In this document: one piece after another, positions 20,461 through 31,627 of the stretch
Layout: each line of letters opens with the position of its first letter
How positions within the stretch are numbered: the stretch's first letter is position 1
Assembly (NCBI GenBank): GCA_950295325.1
Contig: OX485803.1
Span: forward strand, 32,541,554 to 32,605,553
DNA: 64,000 nt
Direction: 5' to 3'
Source of the DNA: Polytrichum commune
Taxonomy: Eukaryota > Streptophyta > Polytrichopsida > Polytrichales > Polytrichaceae
Program-made: the position numbers and the translations under genes
Notes under the pieces: model-generated
Told to the model about the DNA's origin: nothing
The model's database searches: none
The model's input: the letters and a program-made list of their open reading frames with translations, nothing else

Positions 20461-21530
20461 CACACTCAAGTCAGCACCTTTCCACTCCAAAGCTAAGCCA
20501 AATGACTACATAACCATCAAAAAGCCAAAACTAAGCCTTTTGGAACTCAAAACACCTCAAAGTTAGTTTTGAATGGATGGATCTCTCAAGTCAGCACCTT
20601 TCCACTCCAAAACTAAGCCAAATAACTACATAACCATCAAAAAACCACAACTAAGCTTTTTGGAACTCAAAACACCTCAAAGTTAGTCTTGAATGGATGG
20701 ATCTCTCAAGTCAGCACCTTTCCACTCCAAAACTAAGCCAAATAACTACATAACCATCAAAAAGCCAAAACTAAGCCTTTTGGAACTCAAAACACCTCAA
20801 AGTTAGTTTTGAATGGATGGATCTCTCAAGTCAGCACCTTTCCACTCCAAAACTAAGCCAAATAACTACATAACCATCAAAAAGCCAAAACTAAGCCTTT
20901 TGGAACTCAAAACACCTCAAAGTTAATTTTGAATGGATGGATCTCTCAAGTCAGCACCTTTCCACTCCAAAACTAAGCCAAATAACTACATAACCATCAA
21001 AAAGCCACAACTAAGCCTTTTGGAACTCAAAACACCTCAAAGTTAGCATAGAATGGATGGATCTCTCAAGTCAGCACCTTTCCACTCCAAAACTAAGCTT
21101 AATAACTACATAACCATCAAAAAGCCACACCTAAGCCTTTTGGAACTCAAAACACCTCAAAGTTAGTTTTGAATGGATGGATCTCTCAAGTCAGCACCTT
21201 TCCACTCCAAAACTAAGCCAAATAACTAGATAACCATCAAAAAGCGAAAACTAAGCCTTTTGGAACTCAAAACACCTCAAAGTTAGTTTTGAATGGATGG
21301 ATCTCTCAAGTCAGCACCTTTCCACTCCAAAACTAAGCTTAATAACTAGATAACCATCAAAAAGCCACAACTAAGCCTTTTGGAACTCAAAACGCCTCAA
21401 AGTTAGCATAGAATGGATGGATCTCTCAAGTCAGCACCTTTCCACTCCAAAACTAAGCTTAATAACTACATAACCGTCAAAAAGCCACACCTAAGCCTTT
21501 TGGAACTCAAAACACCTCAAACCCTCAAAA
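20461..21530. repeat. Nine 120-bp tandem repeats in the copia leader
   Basis: A unit beginning ATCTCTCAAGTCAGCACC recurs every 120 bp exactly, with about 2-8 differences between neighbours. It lies between the 5' LTR and the gag start, in the untranslated leader. Some variants (for example AAGCTTAATAACTA replacing AAGCCAAATAACTA) recur in several units, suggesting duplication of multi-unit blocks. Confidence 0.96.
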
Positions 21531-21761
21531 TGCGAATCGATCTCACATAAACACTCAAGATACAATGAACCTCAACCTAAGGTGTCCTCCACGCTGGTCC
21601 AAGTGTCCAAGAATGCTCCAAGGCGCTCCAAAAATGCTCCAAAACTCCAAAACTCCACCAAAAGCTTGAAACACCTCCAAATCGCCTCCGATCAGATCCG
21701 GCTCTCTCCTACCTCTTCCTAAGTTGATCTCTAAGCTCTAAAGCAAAGTGGGCCCATAACC

Positions 21762-21953
21762 TATTGGGAAATGAGAGGAAGAAGCAAAGAGATCAGCGTA
21801 GGAAGCAAGAACACAATACACAATGGTTGCATACAATGGAGAGAGTGATTAGCTCCTCCCCTTATGCCTTTATTTATATGTATGGGTTAGGACCAGCGTA
21901 GACAACCCATATGGGACAATGTCACCGATGCAACCTAACACTATCTTGCAATA
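21762..21953 (-). repeat. Copia 5' LTR
   Basis: 192 bp, apparently identical to the LTR at 16110-16301. The duplicated CCAAA follows at 21954-21958. Confidence 0.96.
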
Positions 21954-22600
21954 CCAAACCAGCTGGAGAGTTTGGGTCGCTCTACCCAAACCAGCTGCAG
22001 AGTTTAGTGTTTTAGGGTTTCAAACTGAAGTTTGGGTCGTCTCTCGAAACACTTTTGATTCCAGAGACCTTTATAATGTGTTTACGCAGCATATACAATG
22101 CTTATGCATTGTAGATGCTGCGAAACTCTAAAGAAATTGACACACATAAAGAAGTTGAAGAAATCACCTTGCTTTGCAAACTACACAACAAGCTGCTGTT
22201 GGAAGCAGTTCTAACAAGCTAGTCTTGGAAGCTGATTCTAGAAAGGATTGGATATCAGAAAACTAAGAACGCCTCACAAACATTCACTCTGAATTGAAGA
22301 AGCTTTCACAAACATTCACTCAGAATTAAACAATCCCTCACAAACATTCACTCTGAATGTAACAAGTGTTTACAAACATGAACAAAGAAGCTATCTGAAG
22401 GCCACACATGCACCCTGATTTTCGAACAATCATTCTAATTCCGAAATCACTCTACACTCACACATGAATGTTTCTAAGACCAGGAGGAACTGACACAACC
22501 ACTTTGAAACAACACTCACACTCCAAAACAACAAAGACGTTCAGAAATGGCTAAAATGTATAGACTTTAATACAAAAACAAACCCTAAAACTCATACTAC
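21954..22600. other. Continuation of the interrupted palindrome array, then non-coding DNA
   Basis: The first bases complete the palindrome cut by the copia element. A degenerate family A palindrome follows near 21970-21991 (right arm ACCCAAAC). Around 22280-22370 the phrase CACAAACATTCACTC recurs three times at about 42-bp spacing. No gene was seen. Confidence 0.6.
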
Positions 22601-25600
22601 ACTCAGAACTCGGTCAATGCGCACTCAATGAACAACAAAATAGATCAAAAGAAGAGGAGGAGTGAAAGAGAGAATGAGATAATGATGAAGAGGGAAGGAG
22701 AGAGGGAATGCGAGTTCGACAAGGAGAGAGAGAATGCAAGGGAGGAGGCGGCGCTTTCAAGAGCGGCGGCGCCTCCAGAAAGTATGAGGAACGTACAAAG
22801 GAGGAGGAGCTTGGAGCGGAGGAGAGAGAAGGAGAAAGTGCGGAGGGGAGAGTGAAAGGGGGAAGGTCACTCAAGGGCGGGACCCATTCGGGCCGGCGCC
22901 TTTCGTGTCCGTTCGGCTCATGGCCGCCACATGTCACGGGGCGCTCCATGGCCCAAACGAATACACAATCTGAGCCATTGGAGAGCCCCGGGCCCATCGA
23001 CGGTCGATAGGCCTCGCAGGTGGGTATCCTTTAGCCGCCTATCCCATACCATCCTTGAGGATACTAAAAAACCTTTATAGCCTAAGGTTTTTAATTTAAT
23101 GGTCCCCCGATGGATTTGCTAATATCAAATAATGAAACTGTATTGGTTTTGTAATTTTAGTAATCTACACATATGCATGAATCGAGAATGATAGATACTA
23201 GACTAAGAGGAGTATTTAATAATTATATTGCAATCCTCGTAGGCAATTACATAATGGAATAATATAACTATGGTAACCATTTACACAATGAATGGTTTCG
23301 AGTTATATATTGTAATTATCTATGAAGGTTGTTGGTAAAGGACAATGCTATAGCCTACGATGGATCCGTTAACACATACCATTGAACTAAATCTAATTAT
23401 ACAAGTTTATGTAATGTCATTCATTATAATATGGAATTATGCAATATTAAGTGTTGACAACTTAATATCATTGTTGTTTGCGAAAAGCAACAAAGATGTT
23501 GTTTGATTTATAGCATGATGGAACATTAACATACTTATTTACAAGTTTACATATTTATGAGATACAAATATATTGAAGCGGGTGTTTTTGCTGAAGAACC
23601 CAATTAAGAACTCATATGAAGATGGTTTAGGTAGGACGACCCAAACATTAGACAATGTTGTTGTTGTTCATATATTTAGTTGAGACAAGATAAAGTCTAC
23701 AAATATTGAATATAGTGATAGTAAATGAGAGAAGCACCATGTATACAAATATGAAGCTATCAAATACTAATATGTGGAGTTCAACATTATATGAAGCCAT
23801 TTAAGCAATCACTTTGTTGTTGGATGATCCCTCCACATATATTAAACAACATATCTTATTAGGAAATGAGGCACAAATTACAGTAGATGGTGTTCTATAT
23901 GGAAGCCACACGGGTAGGTCACTCTAAGGCATTTTTGTGCACCACGTGCGGCTCAGGGTTTTTTGTTTTGGGGCTATTTACCTTCAAGGGTTGAATTAAA
24001 GCCTCCCTATAATTACTTGAATTTCAAAAATGGCCCATTTGTTTGCACCCTTCCATTACTTATATTGTCCAAGTCACTGCAATTTTTTGTACTCTATATT
24101 CCTTTTAAGTAATAAAAGCTAATCTACTTCCTAATGCATTGACGAGTGTTAAGGGAAACCATGGAAACAAAGAAGGGTGCAAACAATAATATCATTGCAA
24201 ACAAAGTTATGAAGAAAACACATAGGAGACCATAGCAAACATTATACTAAACATACCTTCTAGGAACCTTATCTTCAGCCCCTATATTAATTTTACAAAA
24301 AAATAATGGCCCACATTTTATGTCCATCTAACTTACTTATAATGGGATTGTCTACATTTAATGGCCCCTTCATTATTTGGAATTCCTTTATAATTTTTAT
24401 TTCAAATGATTTCAATCCTCTCTATATTATGCCGCACGTCGTTTTTAAAATGCACTAAGTGACCTACCCGTGGGAAGCAACCCTGAACAACTACGAGGGT
24501 GTAGGGTGTAGGGTGTAGGGTTTAGGGTATATAAATGTGTCTTGTTGCACTCGAAGCCATAAATGAATGGCGCATAGGTCAAATGAGGGGGCCAAGTCGC
24601 TTGTGGTTCTAAAAACAAATGTATATAGATATCACAATAGTCTAATTCATGAACATGAACGTTGGTTACATTTCATGTTATGTTTGTTATGTATGTTATG
24701 TTACGTCGTAGATGCATTCATATTTAGTGTATAAATCTCTAAATATCTTATTTAGTGTAGTGACACTAGAACACACCAACATGCATTTAAGGACATGTTC
24801 TGCTCAACTTGCATTGAATAGATACAACTATATATGTTTAGATTTTTCATCAAACATTTGTTAAAACAAATAAAGTTGACTACATTTTTTTTGGCAAGCC
24901 AAATCAATAAAAACTATAGGTACAAAACACAACTACAATAAGTATGATATTTAGTGTTTGATACACTAAATACAAGTGAATACACAATATATCAATAACC
25001 ATATGAAAGTAATAAACATTAAATATAAGCTATAGTAATATGTGGCATTGACATGTTTGAATTTAGTGTTAGTAAGGATGTGAAAAGAAGAAATATACGT
25101 GAGAGTAGAAGGTAGCAACACATTTACTTCTAACACTAACTGTCATAGGATTGAAAATTAATGTTGAGCATGTAAGGGTGGTAACCATAGTCCGCCAAGA
25201 GCCTAAGGCTAGTGTAAATGCAGCCTACAAAATTTGTGACTTAGCCTATAAAATTTTGAAAGTGTAGGACAAAGAGCCTATGGACAATTTTAAAACATAG
25301 GATATCAACCTATATGGTAAAAAACATGTAGGAAATTTTGCCTACAAAGTTTTTAAAAGAGCGGATTTTAGCCATTCATCCTTCTTCAAATTGGGAAATT
25401 AGTTGGCCTAAGTACATATCTTTAGGCTAATACTCGGGGCTCTTGAGTGGCACATAGGCGGATATCAATAATAGGCCTGACTCCCTCCCCGTCGATCTTT
25501 ACAAATACCACAGCCCAAGCCCCATCACCGCATAGAGGTTGAATCAGAAGATGGTGAGGACTTTCACCCTTAAACTCATTTGAATTTTAGCAACCTTTCA

Positions 25601-26400
25601 TAACTTATAATCAACTCTTTAAAAAGGAGTTGGTTAATCCTTGGCCTTCAAACGTGGTGAAGGGCTTAGCCAGGTTCAATTCCTGCCAAGGATACCACTT
25701 AGTACTCAAATTTTGAATTTAAAGCCTACAACATTAAAAGATATGAAGGATTTTAACCTACTAAAAATTAGTTTTAAAGGCAATTGGCAGGTAACTTAAA
25801 AACTCAAAAGGTTTTCAACTTACAAAAATTTGATATTGTAGGATGCAACCTATGCCATGAGGGAAATAGCCTATGCCCTTTTAAAGAGGTAGGCAATTAA
25901 CCTCAATAACTTCAAAAACTTTTCGGACACTGGTGGTAACAACACTACATATAATCAAATCCACACATCATATTTTGTGTAGTTATTTAATAGCGGAATT
26001 AGGAGGTTAGTTGTCCAAGGTCATTTGATGGTTGGCGCCACGAAGAGGCAAGCTAAATATGGATGCTCTATTACCAACAAGAAGCGGGAAATTCTGTCAG
26101 AAGGTTTGAACTTAGGTTTAGGGTTTACGTTCGGGCGGGAAAGGGATCCAAAGAGGAAGGCCAAGGCGGAGGCGGGTAGTATAAAGTACCAAACCCCCCA
26201 AACTTTGCTTCTTTTTTCTCATCTCTCCATTCTGAAATGGTTGCAAGCTCTCTCAAGTAGTGGTGGAGTGCAAGGTTCGTGTATGCATCCGTTGATGAGT
26301 AGCTAATTACAACAGCCATGCACGGCCTGAATTCTTCCAATTAGTATCCACGTAGCTGAATATGGAAGATTACCGCAATTTAAGGCGGAATTTGCGGAAT
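22600..26400. other. AT-rich intergenic DNA, no gene seen
   Basis: The stretch begins with a purine-rich block at 22630-22860, whose open frames are composition artefacts. The rest is AT-rich with scattered homopolymers. A degenerate telomere-like run (GGGTGTAGGGTGTAGGG) lies at 24498-24531. Near 25650-25705 a possible tRNA-derived B box (GGTTCAATTCC) appears. I can support no coding region or RNA gene here. Confidence 0.5.
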
Positions 26401-27085
26401 GTTTGGGTCGCTCGACCCAAACCCACCCCTATCACGGGCTGGGCCTGGATTAGCAGGCCCATCCTGTCACGAGGTTTGGGTCGCTTGACCCAAACCCACC
26501 CCCTCTCACGGGCTGGGCCTGGATTAGCAGGCCCATCCTGTAACGAGGTTTGGGTCGCTCGACCCAAACACACCTCCATTGTGAGGTTTGGGTCGAGCGA
26601 CCCAAACCCACCCCTGTCACGGGTTGGGCCTGGATTAGCAGGCCCATCCTGTCACGAGGTTTGGGTCGCTCGACCCAAACCCACCGCTATCACGCGCTGG
26701 GCCTGGATTGCCAGGCCCATCCTGTCATGAGGTTTGGGTCGCACGACCCAAACACACCTCCATTGTGAGGTTTGGGGCGAGCGACCCAAACCCACGCCTG
26801 TCAGGGGTTGGGCCTGGATTAGCAGGCCCATCCTGTCATGAGGTTTGGGTCGAGCGACCCAAACCCACCCCTATCAAGGGCTGGGTCTGGATTACCAGGC
26901 CCATCCTGTCACGAGGTTTGGGTCGCTCGACCCAAACACACCTCCATTGTGAGGTTTGGGTCGAGCGACCCAAACCCACCTCCATTGTGAGGTTTGGGTC
27001 GAGCGACCCAAACCCACCCCTGTCACGGGTTGGGCCTGGATTAGCAGGCCCATCCTATCACGAGGTTTGGGTTGCTTGACCCAAA
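26401..27085. repeat. Twelve family A palindromes with interspersed second hairpins
   Basis: Palindromes start at 26401, 26474, 26548, 26586, 26659, 26732, 26770, 26843, 26916, 26954, 26992 and 27064. Spacing alternates between about 73 and 38 bp. Most have centre CT or AG; one has CA; 26474, 26770 and 27064 carry mismatches. The longer spacers contain a second inverted repeat, GGGCCTG and CAGGCCC around a short GATTAG-like loop. The block lies about 190 bp upstream of the start codon of the DUF7869-type gene. Confidence 0.95.
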
Positions 27086-27278
27086 CCCACCCTCATGCAC
27101 ACAATGGGGATGTGCATAGACGGATCCTGAATAAACTGTTGTGCGCTCCATCTTTTTGGAACCCATCGATATAATATTCATACAACATGTGTTATGATAA
27201 GGTTTCTGTGTTTTTCTATTGGACCCTATAGCTTTTGTCAATTCTTTACAAGGTTCCATGTTCATGTGTGTAGGCAAA

Positions 27279-27545
27279 ATGGATGGGTATACTGGAAGAG
27301 GGTATTCGTCTGGAGAAGACATGGCCACTTGGCCATCTGCATCTGAGGAAGAGCTAGACATTGTCGGGGAGGCTACTATGGATGAGAGTTCAGATGAAGA
27401 GCATTTCGATATACCTTCGCGTTCCGTACCGGACTGTCCCATTCCAGAGTGTGCCGTGCTTTCAAGAGCTTCATGGGTGAATTTGGATGTGTTACTTCTT
27501 AATGACAATGGGGTTGTTGTGGCGGAGGGTATTTGTCGTAACACC
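27279..27545 (+). pseudogene. DUF7869-type gene, 5' coding part (split by hAT)
   Basis: An ATG at 27279 follows a possible acceptor (TGTGTAG) and encodes 89 residues up to the hAT insertion site. The segment is acidic and Ser-rich (EEELDIVGEATMDESSDEEH) and ends VVVAEGICRNT. Removing the hAT and one copy of the 8-bp duplication joins codon ACC at 27543-27545 in frame to CAT at 45958, so this and the 45.96-48.75 kb block were one exon. No domain is recognised in this N-terminal part. Confidence 0.75.
27538..27545. repeat. hAT target site duplication GTAACACC, left
   Basis: Eight bases directly before CAGGG. They recur exactly at 45950-45957 directly after CCCTG. Eight-base duplications are characteristic of hAT insertion. 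Confidence 0.96.
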
Positions 27546-27640
27546 CAGGGTTGTCTATTGTGTCGTGACGGAGGGTAATCCCGACATAATGTCGTGCCGT
27601 CACGACACGTATCCGTCACGACATTATGCCGGATGCTGTC
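27546..27640. repeat. hAT left terminal and subterminal repeats
   Basis: The terminus starts CAGGGTTGTCTAT. Within 90 bp, TGTCGTGACGG or its complement CCGTCACGACA occurs three times, forming potential hairpins and likely transposase-binding sites. Confidence 0.88.
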
Positions 27641-27774
27641 TTTATCCTGACGGACTTGAATTTTACCGATTTTTTTGTGTAATTACATTAACCCATTTCT
27701 GACACGTAGGATTTACAATGTCCACGTGTGATGACATGTCAGCAAAGTAAAGGTAAAGTGGGGAAAAAATTACT

Positions 27775-28197
27775 AGAGCCCGTCCGCCCCCCCGTCCGCC
27801 TCCGTTCCCAACCCCCGTTCGCCCCCGTTCCCCCCCGTCCGCTCCCGTTCACAATCCCCGTTCGCCACCGTTCCCCCCCGTCCGCTCCCGTTCCCAACCC
27901 CGTCCGCTCCCCCCTCTCCCGTCCGCCCCCCCCCCCCCCCGTCCGTCCGCTCCCCCGTCCGCTCCCCCCCCCCTCCGTCCGCTTCCCCGTCCGCCCCCCC
28001 GTCCGCTCCCCCCCGTCCGTCCGCTCCCCCTTCCGCTCCCCCGTCCGCTCCCCCCCCGTCCGTCCGCTCCCTCGTCCGGTCCCCCCCGTCCGTCCGCTCC
28101 CTCGTCCGGTCCCCCCCGTCCGTCCGCTCCCTCGTCCGGTCCCCCCCCCCTCCGTCCGGTCCCCCCCCCCCCCTTCCGTCCGCTCCCCAGTCCGATT
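27775..28197. repeat. GTCCGC array 1
   Basis: A C-rich block with many CCGTCCGCTCCC-like units of irregular spacing. It ends 8 bp before the TATA box of the hAT transposase. Long open frames in it are composition artefacts. Confidence 0.92.
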
Positions 28198-28204
28198 CGA
28201 ATAC

Positions 28205-28211
28205 TATAAAT
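28205..28211 (+). promoter_or_regulatory. TATA box of hAT transposase
   Basis: TATAAAT immediately downstream of GTCCGC array 1 and 237 bp upstream of the start codon. A 5' untranslated intron is suggested by TTATTTGCAG ending at 28427, just before the ATG. Confidence 0.6.
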
Positions 28212-28441
28212 TGAGGGTTCAAGGTGCCATTTTTGCCTCCACTGACATAGTGTGTCTCAAGTCTTTTGAATCTCCTTTGAGGAGTGAGGATTGAATGCGT
28301 GAGACCCGAATGCAGAGGATACTTTGTCCAATCTAGTGACTGTGAATTAGGGTTGCCCTTGTGGCACTCTTGAACAGGACCTGGTATGCGATCAAAGTTA
28401 CTTGCTCTAACTTGTTTTTATTTGCAGGTTTTGTTGAAGTC

Positions 28442-31400
28442 ATGCCACGCCGAAATGATGCATGGGATCATTGGTACGAGGATAAGGGGATGGTTCCCGG
28501 TAAATCACAAAGGCAGGTTAAATGTAGGTTTTGCCCGTTCGTCATATCTTACCGAGGAAATAGAATGTTGGCCCACCTTGGTTATAGACCTCCTGTAGGG
28601 GGTGCTTGTGATGTTTCCACATGTAGGATGGTACCCCCGCATATTAGGGTCTTGTTTGAACATTGCGGAGGCATTGTGCCCTTACATGTAGGCATTGTAA
28701 ATGAGGACTCTCCGGTGCCAGATATTGTACCTCTGGAGCCTATTATAGCGGACTCCGTAATTAGTGAAACAGAGCCTTTGCTTATGTCCCAATCCACTCA
28801 ACATTCTGATGTTGTGATATATGGCACACCTCCTCGTGAACTACGTCAACTCAACATAACGGAGGGGTTCAATGTGTCAACAAAACAACTCCTTGATAGA
28901 GCATGGGCAACGGCTTTTTATGAAGCTAACATTCCTTTCAACATTGTGAGACATCCTGCATTTGTTCATGCTGTGCGTGAAACTGCCCGTCATCGAATGC
29001 CAGCCTACACACCACCATCGTACAATGCCATCCGTACGAAGTTGTTAACTGATAAAAAGGTTGACCTAGATAGGCAAGTGAAGGAGAAGATGGGGAATTC
29101 CGTTGAAAAATACGGTGTTACAATATGTTGTGATGGATGGGACAACGTGCAAAACCAACCTCTCCTAAACGTTCTCCAATGCGGCACAAAGGGAGATGTT
29201 TTCTTGGGTACCATTGATACCACGGGAAATCACAAGGATCATGTATACGTTGCTGCTCAAATTCAACCATTTGTGGAAAAGGTTGGTCGACATAATGTGG
29301 TCCAGATTTGCACCGACAATGCCCCAGTTATGGCCTCCGCTGCTCGCGACTTGATTCAAGCAAATCCCGATCTATATTTTCAAGGATGTGCTGCGCATTG
29401 CCTAGATCTCCTCTTAGAAGATTGGGGGAAGGAGGAATGGGTGAAAAAGTTGGTAAAAAAGGCGCGCCATATTTGTGTTTTTATCAAAAACCATCATGCT
29501 TCTCAAGCTATATTCCGGAGGTTGTCACCAAATCTCTCACTCCGCCTACCTGTAGAGATCCGTTTTGCAACGAACTTCATCATGATAGATCGTCTTCTTC
29601 AAGTACGCAATGCTTTGGAAAGAATGGTGGTTGATGAGGATTGGCCTACTCTAATGCGTGATATGAGGAGGAGATCTCACACCTCTTACATGAAGGGCTC
29701 TGCTGTGCGAAGCTTTATACGTTCTGATGGATTCTGGAACACGTGCGAAAATTTCTTGTATATGGTGATCCCGGTTGTTAAAGCTCTTCGTGTATTTGAT
29801 GGCAAGGCGCCTGCAATGGGAATGGCTTGGAGGGTCATGCATGATTTACAAACCCATATTCGTGGATTCAGTAAACCTCCATTTCGCTTAAGCCCTGAGC
29901 TTGCTGCAAATGCTATGCTAACGTTTCAAAATAGATGGAGGTTGATGTTGAATGATCTACATTGGGCTGGAGCGATGTTAAATCCGCTTCTACGTGGTTG
30001 GGCCCCACTCCATGAGGATGAGAATTCGAGGACAATCCTAAATCGAGTTCTTCGCAGGCTTGCTCAAGATGAGGACACTTATGTCCAAATCCTCCACCAG
30101 TACCAAGATTTCCTTGAAAATCGAGGGCCTTTTGCTGATTCTACTGACCCGAGCGTGCATGCCGCACCTCTCCATGAATGGTGGGATGCAATGGGAGGTG
30201 GAGCTAAAGCCCTCCAAACAATAGCAAGACGTATCCTTGCACAAGTATGTTCCGCATCCGCATGTGAACGCAATTGGAGCATGTACTCATATGTTCACAA
30301 CAAGAGTCGCAATCGCTTGAAGCATAGTCGTGCCGAGGACCTCGTCTACATATATACCAATAGTAGGCTCATTCGACATCGGAGGGGCCCAAGACCTGCG
30401 CAATGGTACGAATTGAATGAGGTCCATTCTGACGATGACCTTGACGAAGAAGATGACGTGGATCCAAATGATAGTGCCGGAAATGATGTTGACAACAATG
30501 TTGATGACATCGACTTTGATTTGGATGACCTCGATTCCGAGAATCATGATTCAGAAGATGAGGATGGCAATGGTAGTGATGGAAACCTTGGGGTGTTTGA
30601 TTTTGATGAACCGGATGTCCCCCAACATAACGACGGAATGCATGACGATCATGAGGGGTCTATTGGAGGACCGCCTTTTGAAACTCTCCACATTGGACAA
30701 GGGTTTCGCCCTGCCCATAATGTTGCTATGGGGGCAAGTGAGAATGTAGGAATTGAAGTAGATTCCTTGCAACCTCGGAGCGATTCTCTTTCTTTTGGTG
30801 AAGGTGACAATGTACTACCCGCAAATGAGCCAACGCACGTTCAACAAGATCCATTTCCAGCCCGAGTACATTCTGAATCCATGGACGCCTCCCTCATATC
30901 CAACCATCGTATAGAAGATCAAACACCCAATGTTCCTGAAATACCTACAACTCGATTCCGTGCTCTTCAAAGAACTGCATCAACCTCTACGGTGCAAGTG
31001 CATGCACAAGGTCAACGTCGTCCTCTCACTCGAAGTATTGCCAATACTTCTAGATTGGGTGTTTCACGTGCAACTGCGGTGGGTGCTACTTTGGTTGCTA
31101 TATACAATGTTTCAAGAAATGTTACTACAGAGGCGCCACGTCGTCATTCTGTTCGTCGACATGTTGTTGAGAACATACCAATTGCAATTCCATCCGCATC
31201 AGTTTCACTTCCACACAGTCAATCCAATGGAACATGTGGCCTTGGAGTTGGAGGCGGAAGTACAACGGGGGATGGTTTTATAGATGGAAGTAGAGATGAA
31301 GTGCACTCAAGTCGTGGTACGGGTGGAGGGCGTCAGAGAACTACGAGAGGTGTCAAACGTACTAGGAAAAGGTATCAGGGAAGATCGCTTCCGTTTACTG

Positions 31401-31627
31401 CTGAAGACTACAATGAAGATGAGGGTAGACCACATCTAGATGAAAATGGCATACAGGATGCAGAGGGCTCCCGGCCGACCAAGAAGATAATTTTCTCACA
31501 ACGTGACCGAGAGTTGCATCTTCGGAGCGCGATTCCCCAAACGGATGATGATTGCAGCACAGACGAGTCTGAAGAGGACCCAAGATGTGTCGAAGCAAAT
31601 GATCCCACAGTACGGATTCGAACGTAA
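28442..31627 (+). CDS. hAT transposase
   Basis: The ATG at 28442 follows an acceptor site and is preferred to an upstream frame start. The 1,061-residue product begins with a BED-like zinc finger (CRFC near residue 27, His near 50). A DUF659/RNase H-like core follows: the first catalytic Asp in CCDGWDN (about 231), the second in CTDNAP (about 291) and the catalytic Glu in ACERNWS of the hAT dimerisation region (about 608). The remaining 400 residues are an acidic stretch (DLDEEDDVDPN and similar) and a disordered basic tail, longer than usual. No stop interrupts the frame. It would cut and paste elements with the flanking CAGGG termini; it is the only transposase seen between those ends. Confidence 0.95.
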   Translation: MPRRNDAWDHWYEDKGMVPGKSQRQVKCRFCPFVISYRGNRMLAHLGYRPPVGGACDVSTCRMVPPHIRVLFEHCGGIVPLHVGIVNEDSPVPDIVPLEPIIADSVISETEPLLMSQSTQHSDVVIYGTPPRELRQLNITEGFNVSTKQLLDRAWATAFYEANIPFNIVRHPAFVHAVRETARHRMPAYTPPSYNAIRTKLLTDKKVDLDRQVKEKMGNSVEKYGVTICCDGWDNVQNQPLLNVLQCGTKGDVFLGTIDTTGNHKDHVYVAAQIQPFVEKVGRHNVVQICTDNAPVMASAARDLIQANPDLYFQGCAAHCLDLLLEDWGKEEWVKKLVKKARHICVFIKNHHASQAIFRRLSPNLSLRLPVEIRFATNFIMIDRLLQVRNALERMVVDEDWPTLMRDMRRRSHTSYMKGSAVRSFIRSDGFWNTCENFLYMVIPVVKALRVFDGKAPAMGMAWRVMHDLQTHIRGFSKPPFRLSPELAANAMLTFQNRWRLMLNDLHWAGAMLNPLLRGWAPLHEDENSRTILNRVLRRLAQDEDTYVQILHQYQDFLENRGPFADSTDPSVHAAPLHEWWDAMGGGAKALQTIARRILAQVCSASACERNWSMYSYVHNKSRNRLKHSRAEDLVYIYTNSRLIRHRRGPRPAQWYELNEVHSDDDLDEEDDVDPNDSAGNDVDNNVDDIDFDLDDLDSENHDSEDEDGNGSDGNLGVFDFDEPDVPQHNDGMHDDHEGSIGGPPFETLHIGQGFRPAHNVAMGASENVGIEVDSLQPRSDSLSFGEGDNVLPANEPTHVQQDPFPARVHSESMDASLISNHRIEDQTPNVPEIPTTRFRALQRTASTSTVQVHAQGQRRPLTRSIANTSRLGVSRATAVGATLVAIYNVSRNVTTEAPRRHSVRRHVVENIPIAIPSASVSLPHSQSNGTCGLGVGGGSTTGDGFIDGSRDEVHSSRGTGGGRQRTTRGVKRTRKRYQGRSLPFTAEDYNEDEGRPHLDENGIQDAEGSRPTKKIIFSQRDRELHLRSAIPQTDDDCSTDESEEDPRCVEANDPTVRIRT

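Larger units (their letters stand above)
16110..21953 (-). mobile_element. Complete Ty1/copia LTR retrotransposon
   Basis: The element is 5,844 bp and lies in minus orientation. Two 192-bp LTRs, which look identical on reading, begin TATTG and end CAATA. A CCAAA duplication flanks them. In element orientation the 5' LTR is followed by GGTTATGGGCCCAC, a possible primer binding site, then a leader of about 1.3 kb filled by nine 120-bp tandem repeats, then one uninterrupted gag-pol frame. The polypurine tract AAAGTGGGAG abuts the 3' LTR. The LTR contains a TATA-like ATATAAATA. Identical LTRs and an intact frame indicate very recent insertion. The target was a palindrome array. Confidence 0.97.

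Noticed and set aside
22614-23010. Glu/Arg-rich plus frame and Ser/Pro-rich minus frame
   Set aside because: Both follow from a purine-rich strand and have no domain or promoter support.
25640-25710. Possible tRNA or SINE head with GGTTCAATTCC and a TCCTTGG/CCAAGGA stem
   Set aside because: The enclosed length is about 55 nt, no D-arm or anticodon arm can be drawn, and no SINE tail was seen.
27728-28294. Pro/Arg-rich frames in GTCCGC array 1, and similar ones at 35.1-36.0, 41.9-42.7 and 45.4-45.8 kb
   Set aside because: Open frames arise from low-complexity C- or G-rich repeats; they appear on both strands and in several frames.
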